Below, piece by piece: positions 36,538 through 44,826 of a stretch of DNA of 64,000 bases (position 1 is the first letter of the stretch; the number at the start of each line of letters is the position of its first letter). Under the pieces are notes generated by a model. The model saw nothing but the letters and a program-made list of their open reading frames with translations. It did no database searches and was not told where the DNA came from. Both the position numbers and the translations under genes were made by a program. This DNA comes from UBA2334 sp049653005 (GTDB taxonomy: Bacteria; Pseudomonadota; Gammaproteobacteria; Burkholderiales; Burkholderiaceae_C): positions 62,001 to 126,000 of the forward strand of contig JBASFL010000065.1 in NCBI GenBank assembly GCA_049653005.1, written 5' to 3'.

Positions 36538-38349
36538 ATGCCCGCCACCCCATTGCCTGGCCACACCGTGCCTACCCACGCCTTGCGTCACCTGGCCCAG
36601 TGGCCAGCCCGGTTGCCGCACCACATCACCGCCCCAGACACATCGCTGTGGCACAACCTGGCGGTCAGTGCCCTGCGCTACCCCCAGAAGCCTGCCACGG
36701 TGTTTTTGGGCAGCACGCTGTCCTATGCAGAGTTGCAACGCCAAGCCGAGGCACTGGCGGCATGGCTTCATGCCCAAGGCGTGGGCAGGGGTGACCGGGT
36801 GCTGTTGCTGATGCAAAACAGCCCCCAGTGGGTGGTGGCCCATTTCGCGGTATTGCGGGCCAATGCGGTGGTGGTGCCCGTCAACCCCATGAACCGGGCG
36901 CAAGAGTTGCAGCACCACATCACCGACCCCGAGGCCAAATGCGCCATCGTGGCGGCCGATCTGGCGGGCGAACTGTTGCGGGCCAACGCGTCGCTGCCCG
37001 CCGGGCAGCGTTTGCAGCGCGTGCTGGTGACCCACTACACCGACGCCATGGATGGCGCGGGCGATGCCCCCCAGCCTGACTGGTTGCGAGCCCAGGGTGT
37101 GCCCGAGGCCTGGTGCACCTGGTTGGCGCAGCGCCATAGCCCTGCGCAGTGGGCGGCCGAGAGCGATGACCCCACAGAGGTGGCGTGGTGGCCTGCTGCG
37201 TTGGCCAGCGCCCACCCCTTGCCCCCACTGGTGGTCACGCCCCATGATTTGGCCGTGCTGCCTTACACCAGCGGCACCACGGGGCTGCCCAAGGGGTGCA
37301 TGCACACCCATGCCTCGGTCATGCACAACGCCATGGCGTCCAGCCTGTGGGGCAATGGCACGCCCGAAAACGTGATGCTGGCCGTGGTGCCCATGTTCCA
37401 CATCACGGGCATGGTGTCGGGCGTGCACGCCTGTGTGTACGGCAGCGGTTGCATGGTCATCATGCCGCGCTGGGACCGTGAGCTGGCCGGGCGGTTGATC
37501 TCAGACTGGAAGGTGACCCACTGGACCAACATACCGACCATGGTGATGGACTTGCTGGCCAGCCCCCACTTCGCCAGTTTTGATTTGTCCAGCCTTGTGT
37601 ACATCGGTGGTGGCGGTGCCGCCATGCCCCAGGCGGTGGCCCAGCGGCTGTGGGAGCAATACGGGTTGCGCTACGCCGAGGGGTATGGTTTGACCGAAAC
37701 CGCCGCCCCCACCCACGTGAACCCGCCCGATGCCACCAAGCAACAGTGTTTGGGCGTGCCCTTTTTCAACACCGATGCCCGTGTGGTCGACCCTGAAACC
37801 TTGGCCGAATTGCCCGCCGGTGAACAAGGTGAAATTGTGGTGAATGGTCCCCAGGTGTTTGCGGGCTACTGGCGGCGGCCCGAGGCGACCAAAGCGGCCT
37901 TTTTTGACATGGATGGCAAGTCTTTTTTCCGCACCGGTGACCTGGGCTCGGTGGACGGGGACGGTTACTTTTTCCTCACAGACCGCCTGAAACGGATGAT
38001 CAATGCCAGTGGCTTCAAGGTGTGGCCTGCCGAGGTGGAGGCCCTGATGTACCGCCACCCGGCGGTGGCCGAGGTCTGTGTGATCTCCACCCCAGACGCC
38101 TATCGGGGCGAAACCGTCAAGGCCGTGGTGGTGCTGAGGCCCGAGTGCCGGGGCACCCAGACCGAGGCCGACATGGTGGCTTGGTGCCGCGACAACATGT
38201 CAGCCTACAAGTACCCCCGGGTGCTGGAGTTTGTCGATGCCTTGCCCAAAAGCGGCAGCGGCAAAGTCATGTGGCGCCAGCTTCAGGACACCGAGCGGGC
38301 CAAAACTCAGGGTGCAGCGGCGTCGGTGGGCGGCACGATGGCGCGGTAG
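36538..38349 (+). CDS. long/medium-chain acyl-CoA synthetase family protein
   Basis: A 603-residue AMP-forming ligase. The ATP motif YTSGTTGLPKG begins at 243, then the A5 motif YGLTETAAP, A7 RTGDLGSVDGDGY, A8 SGFKVWPAEVE and the catalytic lysine in PKSGSGKVMWRQL near 575. It would activate a carboxylic acid (probably fatty) to its CoA thioester. I chose ATG 36538, preceded by GGAG; the longer frame adds shadow sequence. The last 43 bp overlap the end of the convergent DUF2189 gene. Confidence 0.9.
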   Translation: MPATPLPGHTVPTHALRHLAQWPARLPHHITAPDTSLWHNLAVSALRYPQKPATVFLGSTLSYAELQRQAEALAAWLHAQGVGRGDRVLLLMQNSPQWVVAHFAVLRANAVVVPVNPMNRAQELQHHITDPEAKCAIVAADLAGELLRANASLPAGQRLQRVLVTHYTDAMDGAGDAPQPDWLRAQGVPEAWCTWLAQRHSPAQWAAESDDPTEVAWWPAALASAHPLPPLVVTPHDLAVLPYTSGTTGLPKGCMHTHASVMHNAMASSLWGNGTPENVMLAVVPMFHITGMVSGVHACVYGSGCMVIMPRWDRELAGRLISDWKVTHWTNIPTMVMDLLASPHFASFDLSSLVYIGGGGAAMPQAVAQRLWEQYGLRYAEGYGLTETAAPTHVNPPDATKQQCLGVPFFNTDARVVDPETLAELPAGEQGEIVVNGPQVFAGYWRRPEATKAAFFDMDGKSFFRTGDLGSVDGDGYFFLTDRLKRMINASGFKVWPAEVEALMYRHPAVAEVCVISTPDAYRGETVKAVVVLRPECRGTQTEADMVAWCRDNMSAYKYPRVLEFVDALPKSGSGKVMWRQLQDTERAKTQGAAASVGGTMAR

Positions 38350-39188
38350 GCGTGCCAGGTGGCGTGTCCGATGACCGGGCCCACCACCAGCAACCCCAGG
38401 AAGAACGGCATCATGCTGAGCCCGATCAGCATCGTGATCAACATGCCCCAAACCAACATGGCACCGGGGTTTTGGAAGCAGGCGCGGATGCTGGTCAACC
38501 CAGCCGAAACGGCGTCCACCTGGCGGTCCATGATCATGGGGATGGAAACGGCGCTCGTTACAAAAATCAACCCCGCAAAAAAGGCGCCCACCACCGAGTA
38601 CGTCACCAGAAAACCGATGTTTTCAAAAGTGATCAGTTGCGACAAGGTGTTTTCAGCGGATGGCATGGTGTTGAACGTGACGGCAAACACGATCAACGAA
38701 GCGCGTCCCCAGATCATTTCCAAAATCAGCAACACCCCGGCAAAAATGCCCATGGGGCCGAGTGTGGGGCGCCAGGCCACCAGCGACTGCCGCAACGAAG
38801 TGGGTCGACCTTGTTCAATTTCGCGGCTGGCGTGGTACAGGCCCAGGCACAAAAAAGGCCCCATCAGCAAAAAGCCTGCGCTCAGCGCCAACACGTAGGC
38901 CGGTGCGCTGTTGAACACAGCCCACAGCGCATGTCCCATCAAAAAGAAACACAGGCCGTAAAACAGACCCGTTTTGGGGCAGCACAAGAAGTCGTTCAGC
39001 CCTTTGTTCAGCCAATCAACCGGGGCATACACCGGCAGGTTCGCCAGCTGCAAGTTGAAGATGGATGCTTTTTCAGGGGCGACGTACGGCACATAGCCGC
39101 TGTCCACCTGGGTGGGGGCTGTGTCGGTGGGTTCGTGGGCCTCGGAAGTGGCCAGTGCATCGCTGTGGGACAAAACGGCAGGGCTCAA
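38307..39188 (-). CDS. DUF2189 family membrane protein
   Basis: A 293-residue protein with about six to seven transmembrane helices from residue 70 onward and a soluble N-terminal region. It belongs to the DUF2189 group of predicted inner-membrane proteins; function unknown. The only well-placed start is TTG 39188, with AAGGAG 7 nt upstream; no ATG occurs before the first membrane segment. The ribosome site lies in one arm of a perfect hairpin. Its 3' end overlaps the acyl-CoA ligase gene by 43 bp. Confidence 0.85.
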   Translation of the reverse strand: MSPAVLSHSDALATSEAHEPTDTAPTQVDSGYVPYVAPEKASIFNLQLANLPVYAPVDWLNKGLNDFLCCPKTGLFYGLCFFLMGHALWAVFNSAPAYVLALSAGFLLMGPFLCLGLYHASREIEQGRPTSLRQSLVAWRPTLGPMGIFAGVLLILEMIWGRASLIVFAVTFNTMPSAENTLSQLITFENIGFLVTYSVVGAFFAGLIFVTSAVSIPMIMDRQVDAVSAGLTSIRACFQNPGAMLVWGMLITMLIGLSMMPFFLGLLVVGPVIGHATWHAYRAIVPPTDAAAP

Positions 39189-39195
39189 CGCTCGA

Positions 39196-39215
39196 CTCCT
39201 TGATATTTATCAAGG
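39196..39215 (-). promoter_or_regulatory. hairpin covering the ribosome binding site of the DUF2189 gene
   Basis: On the minus strand CCTTGAT-AAAT-ATCAAGG is a perfect 7-bp stem with a four-base loop, and the AAGGAG ribosome site overlaps its 3' arm. Folding would hide the site. As DNA it is also an 18-bp inverted repeat that a repressor could bind. Confidence 0.6.
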
Positions 39216-39259
39216 CGAAGATACCGCCAAGTACCCAAGCCAGCATCATGGTTTTCCCT

Positions 39260-39667
39260 TCATACCTGTGCGGGTAGGGGTGTTTGGTGTCTTCGCAGGT
39301 GCAACGCCAGGGCCGCGTCCAGCGACTGGATGTGCTTGGCAAACCAGTGGGCCAGCTCTGCGGCCATGTCACGCACCTGGGTGTTGTCGCCGTTGCGGGC
39401 CAGGCCAAGGCCTTCGCGCATGACATTCAGCACCACACGGTGCTGCAACAGGTGGTTGGCCCCAGACGAAAAATGGGTGCTTTTCATCCAGTCGTCTTCC
39501 CGGCCGAACAAGGCCTGGGTGCGTTGAACCAGATCGGCCCAGCGGTGGGCCAGTTCGGTGTCGGGGCAGGCCTCGACGTCGGCCAGCAGGGCCACAAATT
39601 CACGGTGCATGTCGTCCATGGGGGCGAAGTCGAGCATCAGGGTGTCAGACCAATTCAGGGTGGGCAT
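39260..39667 (-). CDS. hemerythrin-like protein lacking one expected His ligand
   Basis: A 135-residue bacteriohemerythrin-type four-helix protein. Ligand positions visible are His in DMHREF (about 20), Glu in LFGREDDWM, two His in NHLLQH and the HxxxxD pattern HIQSLD. The His that normally precedes Phe in the second helix (HFxxE) is Leu here, encoded TTG. A GGAGAC ribosome site supports ATG 39667. It may bind oxygen or iron atypically. It is divergent from a 2OG-Fe dioxygenase gene across a 179-bp gap. Confidence 0.8.
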   Translation of the reverse strand: MPTLNWSDTLMLDFAPMDDMHREFVALLADVEACPDTELAHRWADLVQRTQALFGREDDWMKSTHFSSGANHLLQHRVVLNVMREGLGLARNGDNTQVRDMAAELAHWFAKHIQSLDAALALHLRRHQTPLPAQV

Positions 39668-39846
39668 GGGGGTCTCCGTGTGCAAAGCGTGCCCGTGTGT
39701 GGGCACGCGAGCAGCTTGGCAGCGCCTTTGCCCTGCGGCTTTGATCCAGCGCAGACAAGCTGCATTCGGCGTGGGCAATGGCCTCGGTAAACTTGGCGGT
39801 ACAGGGCGTTGTCAGCCGCTCAATGCCTGTTTTCAGGAAAATTTGC

Positions 39847-40620
39847 ATGTCAGGTTCTGCGTTCTCCCCCCCTTGTGTGCCTGTGTCGCAGGCCGTTGCC
39901 GCCTTGCAAACCCAAGGGTTTGCCGTGCTCGACGCCGCTGCGGTGCAAACCTGGCTGGGGGCCGATGCGCAAGGGTTGTCGCAGCTTGCCCTGTTGTGGG
40001 AAGGCCTGCCGCCCGACAACCACTTGAAAGACGGGGGGCGCTACCGCCGCCGCCGCCACGGGTCACTGGTGGTGACGGCCGACCGCGTTCAGCCTGTGGC
40101 CCACCGCGCGCACTGGCAACCCGTGGCCTACAACGCTCTGCACGGCGGCATGGAACGCTGGTTCGAGCCCTTGTTGCCCGCGTTTGCCGACCACCCGACC
40201 TGGTCGGTGTTGTTGCGGCGCTTGGCCGACGTGACATCGGCCCTGAAAGGCGGGCACACCTGGTACACCGAAGCCCACCAGTTCCGCATCGACACCGACG
40301 GCGGCATTGGCCGCCCCACACCCGAGGGCGCACACCGCGATGGGGTGGATCTGGTGGCCGTGTTCATGGTGGGGCGCCACGGCATCAAAGGTGGCGAAAC
40401 CCGTGTGTTTGAAGCGGAAGGCCCACAGGGCCAGCGGTTCACGCTGACCGAACCGTGGTCACTGCTGCTGCTGGACGACGCGAGGGTCATCCACGAAAGC
40501 ACCCCCATCCAGCCCACCGAGCCCGGTGTGCTGGGCTGGCGCGACACCCTGGTGGTGACTTTGCGCGCCGGCAGTTTTCAGGACGAGGTGCCGGAAGGGG
40601 GTGTTCCCGCACCCGCCTGA
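39847..40620 (+). CDS. 2OG-Fe dioxygenase family protein
   Basis: A 257-residue soluble protein matching the 2OG-Fe dioxygenase family by its HRDGVDLVAVFMVGRH block (iron His and Asp, about 160-175) and a later His in VIHEST followed by an Arg-containing strand (GWRDTLVVTL). It would hydroxylate an unknown substrate using oxygen and 2-oxoglutarate. ATG 39847 is chosen because the longer frame upstream is not protein-like. It ends one base from the convergent thiolase gene. Confidence 0.82.
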   Translation: MSGSAFSPPCVPVSQAVAALQTQGFAVLDAAAVQTWLGADAQGLSQLALLWEGLPPDNHLKDGGRYRRRRHGSLVVTADRVQPVAHRAHWQPVAYNALHGGMERWFEPLLPAFADHPTWSVLLRRLADVTSALKGGHTWYTEAHQFRIDTDGGIGRPTPEGAHRDGVDLVAVFMVGRHGIKGGETRVFEAEGPQGQRFTLTEPWSLLLLDDARVIHESTPIQPTEPGVLGWRDTLVVTLRAGSFQDEVPEGGVPAPA

Positions 40621-40621
40621 A

Positions 40622-41806
40622 TCACATGCGCTCAAAAATGGCGGCAATGCCCTGGCCGCCGCCAATGCACATGGTCACCAATGCGTAACGGCCGTTGGTG
40701 CGTTGCAGTTCGTACAGCGCTTTCACGGTGATCAGTGCACCCGTGGCACCAATGGGGTGACCCAAAGAAATGCCGGAGCCGTTGGGGTTGACCTTGGCGG
40801 GGTCCAGGCCGAGTTCGCGGGTCACGGCGCAGGCTTGGGCTGCAAACGCTTCGTTGGCTTCAATCACGTCCAGGTCGTTCACGGTCAGGCCGGTTTTCTT
40901 CAGCACGGCTTGTGTGGCAGAGATGGGGCCCACACCCATGATTTTGGGGTCCAGGCCCGTGTGTGCGTAGCCCACCAGGCGGGCCAGCGGCTTGCAGCCA
41001 CGGGCCTGCGCGGCTTTGCTGTCCATCAGCACCACGGCAGCTGCGGCATCGTTGATGCCCGATGCGTTGCCTGCGGTCACGGTGCCGTTTTCTTTGACAA
41101 ACACGGGCTTCAACTTGGCCATGTCGGCCAAAGAGCAGTTGGGGCGGAAGTGCTCGTCGATGGCGTACGACACGTCGCCCTTTTTGCTCTTCAGTATGAC
41201 GGGAAGAATTTGGTCTTTGAAGTAACCGGCCTCGGTGGCGCGCTGGGCACGGTTGTGGCTCTCAACGGCCAGTGCATCTTGCATGTCACGGGTGATGCCG
41301 TACTTGGCCGCCACGTTTTCAGCTGTCACGCCCATGTGGATGGTGTGGAAGGGGTCGTGCAGGGCACCCACCACCATGTCCACCATCTTGGTGTCACCCA
41401 TGCGGGCGCCCCAGCGCATGTTCAGGCTGGCGTAGGGGCCACGGCTCATGTTTTCAGCGCCACCGCCAATGGCGATGTCGGCGTCGCCCAGCAAAATGCT
41501 CTGGCTGGCGTTGACGATGGCCTGCAGGCCCGAGCCGCACAGGCGGTTCACGTTGTAGGCGGGGGTGCCTTCGGCGCAGCCGCCGTTGAGCGCGGCCACA
41601 CGGCTCAAGTACATGTCTTTGGGCTCGGTGTTGACCACGTGGCCAAACACCACATGGCCCACGTCTTTGCCGTCCACCCCTGCGCGGGCCAGCGACTCGC
41701 GCACCACTTGGGCCGCCAGTTCGGTGGGCGGGATGTCTTTCAGGCTGCCGCCGTAGGTTCCGATGGCGGTGCGAACGCCGCTGACCACTACTACTTCTCT
41801 GCTCAT
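40622..41806 (-). CDS. acetyl-CoA acetyltransferase / beta-ketothiolase
   Basis: A 394-residue thiolase. The acylation Cys is in NRLCGSGLQA (about 90), the His in GHPIGATGA near 350 and the second Cys in MCIGGGQG near 380. Length and the RTAIGTYGGSLKD start fit the short biosynthetic or BktB-type branch. It could serve polyhydroxyalkanoate synthesis or fatty-acid breakdown; no other gene of either pathway adjoins it, except the acyl-CoA ligase about 4 kb away. Confidence 0.92.
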   Translation of the reverse strand: MSREVVVVSGVRTAIGTYGGSLKDIPPTELAAQVVRESLARAGVDGKDVGHVVFGHVVNTEPKDMYLSRVAALNGGCAEGTPAYNVNRLCGSGLQAIVNASQSILLGDADIAIGGGAENMSRGPYASLNMRWGARMGDTKMVDMVVGALHDPFHTIHMGVTAENVAAKYGITRDMQDALAVESHNRAQRATEAGYFKDQILPVILKSKKGDVSYAIDEHFRPNCSLADMAKLKPVFVKENGTVTAGNASGINDAAAAVVLMDSKAAQARGCKPLARLVGYAHTGLDPKIMGVGPISATQAVLKKTGLTVNDLDVIEANEAFAAQACAVTRELGLDPAKVNPNGSGISLGHPIGATGALITVKALYELQRTNGRYALVTMCIGGGQGIAAIFERM

Positions 41807-41840
41807 GGGGAATGTCTCCGTTGGGTTGGGGTGGAATTTG

Positions 41841-41868
41841 TAATTATGAATTCAAAACCATGGCTCAA
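41841..41868 (-). promoter_or_regulatory. possible promoter of the thiolase gene
   Basis: On the minus strand TTGAGC (41868-41863) and TAATTA (41846-41841) are separated by 16 bp, within a distinctly AT-rich patch 35-62 bp before the thiolase start. Confidence 0.35.
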
Positions 41869-41896
41869 ACTGACATGCCACTGGGTTTTGGAGGGG

Positions 41897-42619
41897 TCAA
41901 AACGGTGCCGGGCTGTGCCATTCGGCCATCTGGCCCGTGGCGGGGTGGGGCAGGCACAGCTGTGTGGCGTGCAACAGCAGGCGTGGCGCCTCGGCTCGAT
42001 GCGCTGCGGGGCTGTACAGCATGTCGCCCAAAATGGGGTGCCCCAGGGCCTGCAAGTGCACCCGCAGCTGGTGCGAACGGCCGGTGACCGGCTCCAGCGC
42101 CAGGCGCGTGTGCCCACCACCGTGTTGGCCTTTCACTCCGTGTTCAATCACCCGCCAGCGCGTCAGGCTGGGCTTGCCCAGGTCGTGGCAAACGATGCTG
42201 CACGGGCGGTTGGGCCAGTCCACCACCAGGGGCAGGTCGATGGTGTGCCAGCCGTCGGCGTCGGTGGGGTGGGCGGCTGTGTCCACATGCCCGGCCACCA
42301 CCGCTTCGTAGCGTTTGTGGGTGAGGCGCTGGGCAAATGCCCCGCTCAGGGTGCGTTGGGCATCGGGCCCACGGGCCATGACCATCAGGCCGCTGGTGGC
42401 CATGTCCAACCGGTGCACCACCAGCGCGTCGGGCCACACGGCTTGCACGCGGGCGCTGAGGCAATCGGCGTTTTCGGGGCCACGCCCGGGCACCGACAAC
42501 AAACCGCTGGGCTTGTTCAGCACCAGCAGGTGGCCGTCCACGGCCACCACGCACCCGTCCAGGCCCGGGGGCGCGGCGGTTTCACCTGTGCGCCACTCAG
42601 GCGGCTGTGGCCAATGCAC
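41897..42619 (-). CDS. RluA family RNA pseudouridine synthase
   Basis: A protein of about 240 residues, short for the family, without an S4 domain. The catalytic Asp is in HRLDMATSGLMVM near 71, and the end has the usual GRSHQLRVHLQALGHPILGD (about 180-199). The RNA target is not evident. The start is placed at GTG 42619, which overlaps the upstream HugZ-like gene by 23 bp; a later start would remove part of the opening strand. It is last in a pfkA-HugZ-RluA run. Confidence 0.82.
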   Translation of the reverse strand: MHWPQPPEWRTGETAAPPGLDGCVVAVDGHLLVLNKPSGLLSVPGRGPENADCLSARVQAVWPDALVVHRLDMATSGLMVMARGPDAQRTLSGAFAQRLTHKRYEAVVAGHVDTAAHPTDADGWHTIDLPLVVDWPNRPCSIVCHDLGKPSLTRWRVIEHGVKGQHGGGHTRLALEPVTGRSHQLRVHLQALGHPILGDMLYSPAAHRAEAPRLLLHATQLCLPHPATGQMAEWHSPAPF

Positions 42620-43112
42620 GTTGCAACTCGTCAATGCCCACCGAGCGCGCAGCGCCAAAGCCCGCCACCTGTCGTGCCCCCAGCACCTGCAGGGCCACAA
42701 ACCGGAAGTCGGGCAGGGCGGTCATGGGTTCGGCCTCGGGAAAGCGGGCCAGGTAGGCGGCCCGGCACGCGGGGTGCCACGGGTGGTCAGGGTGCAGTGG
42801 CTGTGCCTGGGTGGCCAGCGTCAGGCGGGGCAGGGCGTGCACGGGTTGGCCCGGCGTTTCGGCTTGCATCACCATCAGCGATGCCAGGGGCTGGCGCTGC
42901 AAGTTGCCGGTGTGGGCCGCCAGGCCGCTGACGTGCAGCACCAGCACGCCGGGCTCGGTGGCCACGGCAAAGGGCACCATGGACACAAACGGCAGCCCGT
43001 CGTCGCCCAGCGTGCCCAGCGCCGCCACCCGTTGGGTGTGCAACAACCCGCGCAACGCACGCGCCAGGCGGCTTTCGTGGCCCGTGCTGTCTGGGGCGGT
43101 GGGTTCAGGCAC
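42597..43112 (-). CDS. HugZ-like pyridoxamine 5'-phosphate oxidase family protein
   Basis: A protein of about 171 residues with the split-barrel flavin/heme-binding fold. RVAALGTLGDDGLPFVSMVPFAV opens the barrel and SLMVMQAETPG with a later YLARFPEAEPM follow. HugZ relatives bind or degrade heme and the related fold binds FMN; which applies here is not shown. GTG 43112 overlaps the pfkA stop by 8 bp, and GTG 43124 is an alternative. The overlapping arrangement suggests coupled translation. Confidence 0.78.
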   Translation of the reverse strand: MPEPTAPDSTGHESRLARALRGLLHTQRVAALGTLGDDGLPFVSMVPFAVATEPGVLVLHVSGLAAHTGNLQRQPLASLMVMQAETPGQPVHALPRLTLATQAQPLHPDHPWHPACRAAYLARFPEAEPMTALPDFRFVALQVLGARQVAGFGAARSVGIDELQRALATAA

Positions 43113-44163
43113 CGTCAGGCTCACCAAACGAAATGCCGATGTGCCGGGCCATTTGCAGCAGCGGGTCATGGGGGGCAATGCGGCGGTTCTGGCCCGCCAC
43201 ACGGCTCAGGGGCACGCTGTCGAGTTGGCCGTTTTGCAGGGTCACCATGCGGTCAAACTGGCCTTCCAGCACCAGTTGGGCGGCGCGCACGCCGAATTGG
43301 GTGGACAACACGCGGTCAAACGGCGTGGGCGAGCCCCCCCGTTGCACATGGCCCAGCACCGTGGCGCGCACCTCGCTTTGAATGAGGGGCTGCAAGCGGT
43401 CGCGCAGCGCAAACGCCACCCCACCCAGCCGGGGTTTGCCGGTGTCGGTGGGCGCCGGGGTGTCCAGCGTGAGGCTGCCGCCCACGGGCTTGGCACCCTC
43501 GCCCACACAAATCAGGCTGAATTTGCCGCGCGACTCGCGGTCGCGGCACACCGCGGCCACGGCAGCAATGTCGTGGTCGATTTCGGGCAGCAGAATGATG
43601 TCTGCCGCGCCCGCTACCCCCGCTTCCAGCGCAATCCAGCCCGCGTGGCGGCCCATGGTTTCCAGCACCATCACGCGGCCGTGGCTTTGGCCCGTGGTGC
43701 GCAAGCGCTCCAGCGCCTCGGTGGCGGTGGCCAGGGCGGTGTCAAAGCCAAAGCTGCGTTCGCAGCCCTCAATGTCGTTGTCAATGGTTTTGGGCACCCC
43801 CACCACCTTCAGGCCACGTCGGGCGAGGCCGTGGGCAATGGTCATGGTGCCGTCGCCGCCCATGGCCACCACCGCGTCCAGGCCCAGGGCCTGGGCGTTG
43901 TCCAGTGCGCGCTGGGTGGCGGCTTCGGATTGCAGTGGGTCCAGCCGGTTGGTGGTGCCCAAAATGGTGCCGCCCACGCCCAGCAGGCCGCCCACGTTGT
44001 CCCAGGTCAGGGGCTGGGTGCGCCGCTCCATCAGGCCGGCAAAGCCGTCGTTGATGCCGATGACCTCGGCATTGCACTGGCGGATCAGGCTGCGCGTGAC
44101 GGCCCGGATGACGGCGTTCAGGCCGGGGCAGTCTCCCCCGCCGGTCAACAAACCCACTTTCAT
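43105..44163 (-). CDS. pfkA: 6-phosphofructokinase
   Basis: A 352-residue enzyme that phosphorylates fructose-6-phosphate to the 1,6-bisphosphate. The opening TGGGDCPGLNAVIRA, the donor loop GGDGT at 102-106 and the substrate motif PKTIDND at 124-130 are present. By E. coli numbering it has Gly104 and Lys124, a mixed pair: Gly104 goes with ATP use, whereas Lys124 is typical of PPi or mixed-substrate enzymes. ATP is the likelier donor. It follows the FecR-OmpA pair after 36 bp and leads the HugZ-RluA genes. Confidence 0.92.
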   Translation of the reverse strand: MKVGLLTGGGDCPGLNAVIRAVTRSLIRQCNAEVIGINDGFAGLMERRTQPLTWDNVGGLLGVGGTILGTTNRLDPLQSEAATQRALDNAQALGLDAVVAMGGDGTMTIAHGLARRGLKVVGVPKTIDNDIEGCERSFGFDTALATATEALERLRTTGQSHGRVMVLETMGRHAGWIALEAGVAGAADIILLPEIDHDIAAVAAVCRDRESRGKFSLICVGEGAKPVGGSLTLDTPAPTDTGKPRLGGVAFALRDRLQPLIQSEVRATVLGHVQRGGSPTPFDRVLSTQFGVRAAQLVLEGQFDRMVTLQNGQLDSVPLSRVAGQNRRIAPHDPLLQMARHIGISFGEPDGA

Positions 44164-44199
44164 GTGTGTCTCCAGGGCGTTCCCACGGCGTGGCCGTGG

Positions 44200-44826
44200 T
44201 CAGCGAACAATCACTTCGGCGCGGCGGTTGCGGGGCTCCACCACCTCGTCGGCGGTGGGCACCAGGGGTTCGCGTTCGCCGCGTCCGCGTGCACTGATGA
44301 GCTCGGGTGCAAAACCCTGGGCCACCAACAGGTCGGCAATGGCCTGGGCACGCCGCAGCGACAAGGCGTCGTTGGCCTCGACCGTGCCCTGGCGGTCGGT
44401 GTGGCCCACCACCAGAATTTCACCCCCCGCCCGTGCACGGGCCAGGGCGATGAGTTTGGGCAACTCGGCTTCCGATTCGGGCGTGAGCTTGGACGTGCCG
44501 GGCAAAAAGCGCAGGATGACGGTTTCCGCTGAGGGCGGCTGGATTTTCAGCACATCGCCGTAACGGGCCTGCACCTCGTCAGCGGTGGCGGTGCGTTGGG
44601 TCAATTGGCCTTTGTCGTTGCGCTCTGCCAAGGCAAAAGGGGTGTTCAGCACCAAGGCCGATTCACCCGATTTCACCTCGACCGCCGTGGCCCGTGGCTG
44701 GCCCGAAGGGTCGCTTTGGGGCAACAGCACCACCCGCAGTTTGGGGGGCGGCGGCTGCAACAGGCTGCAACCGCTGGCCAACACCGTTGCCAGGGCCACC
44801 GCGGTCAGGGCAAGCGTGCGCTTCAT
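44200..44826 (-). CDS. OmpA family lipoprotein
   Basis: A 208-residue lipoprotein. The signal peptide ends in a lipobox LASGC with the lipid-bearing Cys at 20. A C-terminal OmpA domain (about 100-205) carries the peptidoglycan-binding pattern around VGHTDRQGTVEANDALSLRR and the closing PRNRRAEVIVR. It would link the outer membrane to peptidoglycan. Its start overlaps the stop of the FecR-domain gene by 4 bp, so they form a pair whose partner function is unknown. Confidence 0.88.
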   Translation of the reverse strand: MKRTLALTAVALATVLASGCSLLQPPPPKLRVVLLPQSDPSGQPRATAVEVKSGESALVLNTPFALAERNDKGQLTQRTATADEVQARYGDVLKIQPPSAETVILRFLPGTSKLTPESEAELPKLIALARARAGGEILVVGHTDRQGTVEANDALSLRRAQAIADLLVAQGFAPELISARGRGEREPLVPTADEVVEPRNRRAEVIVR

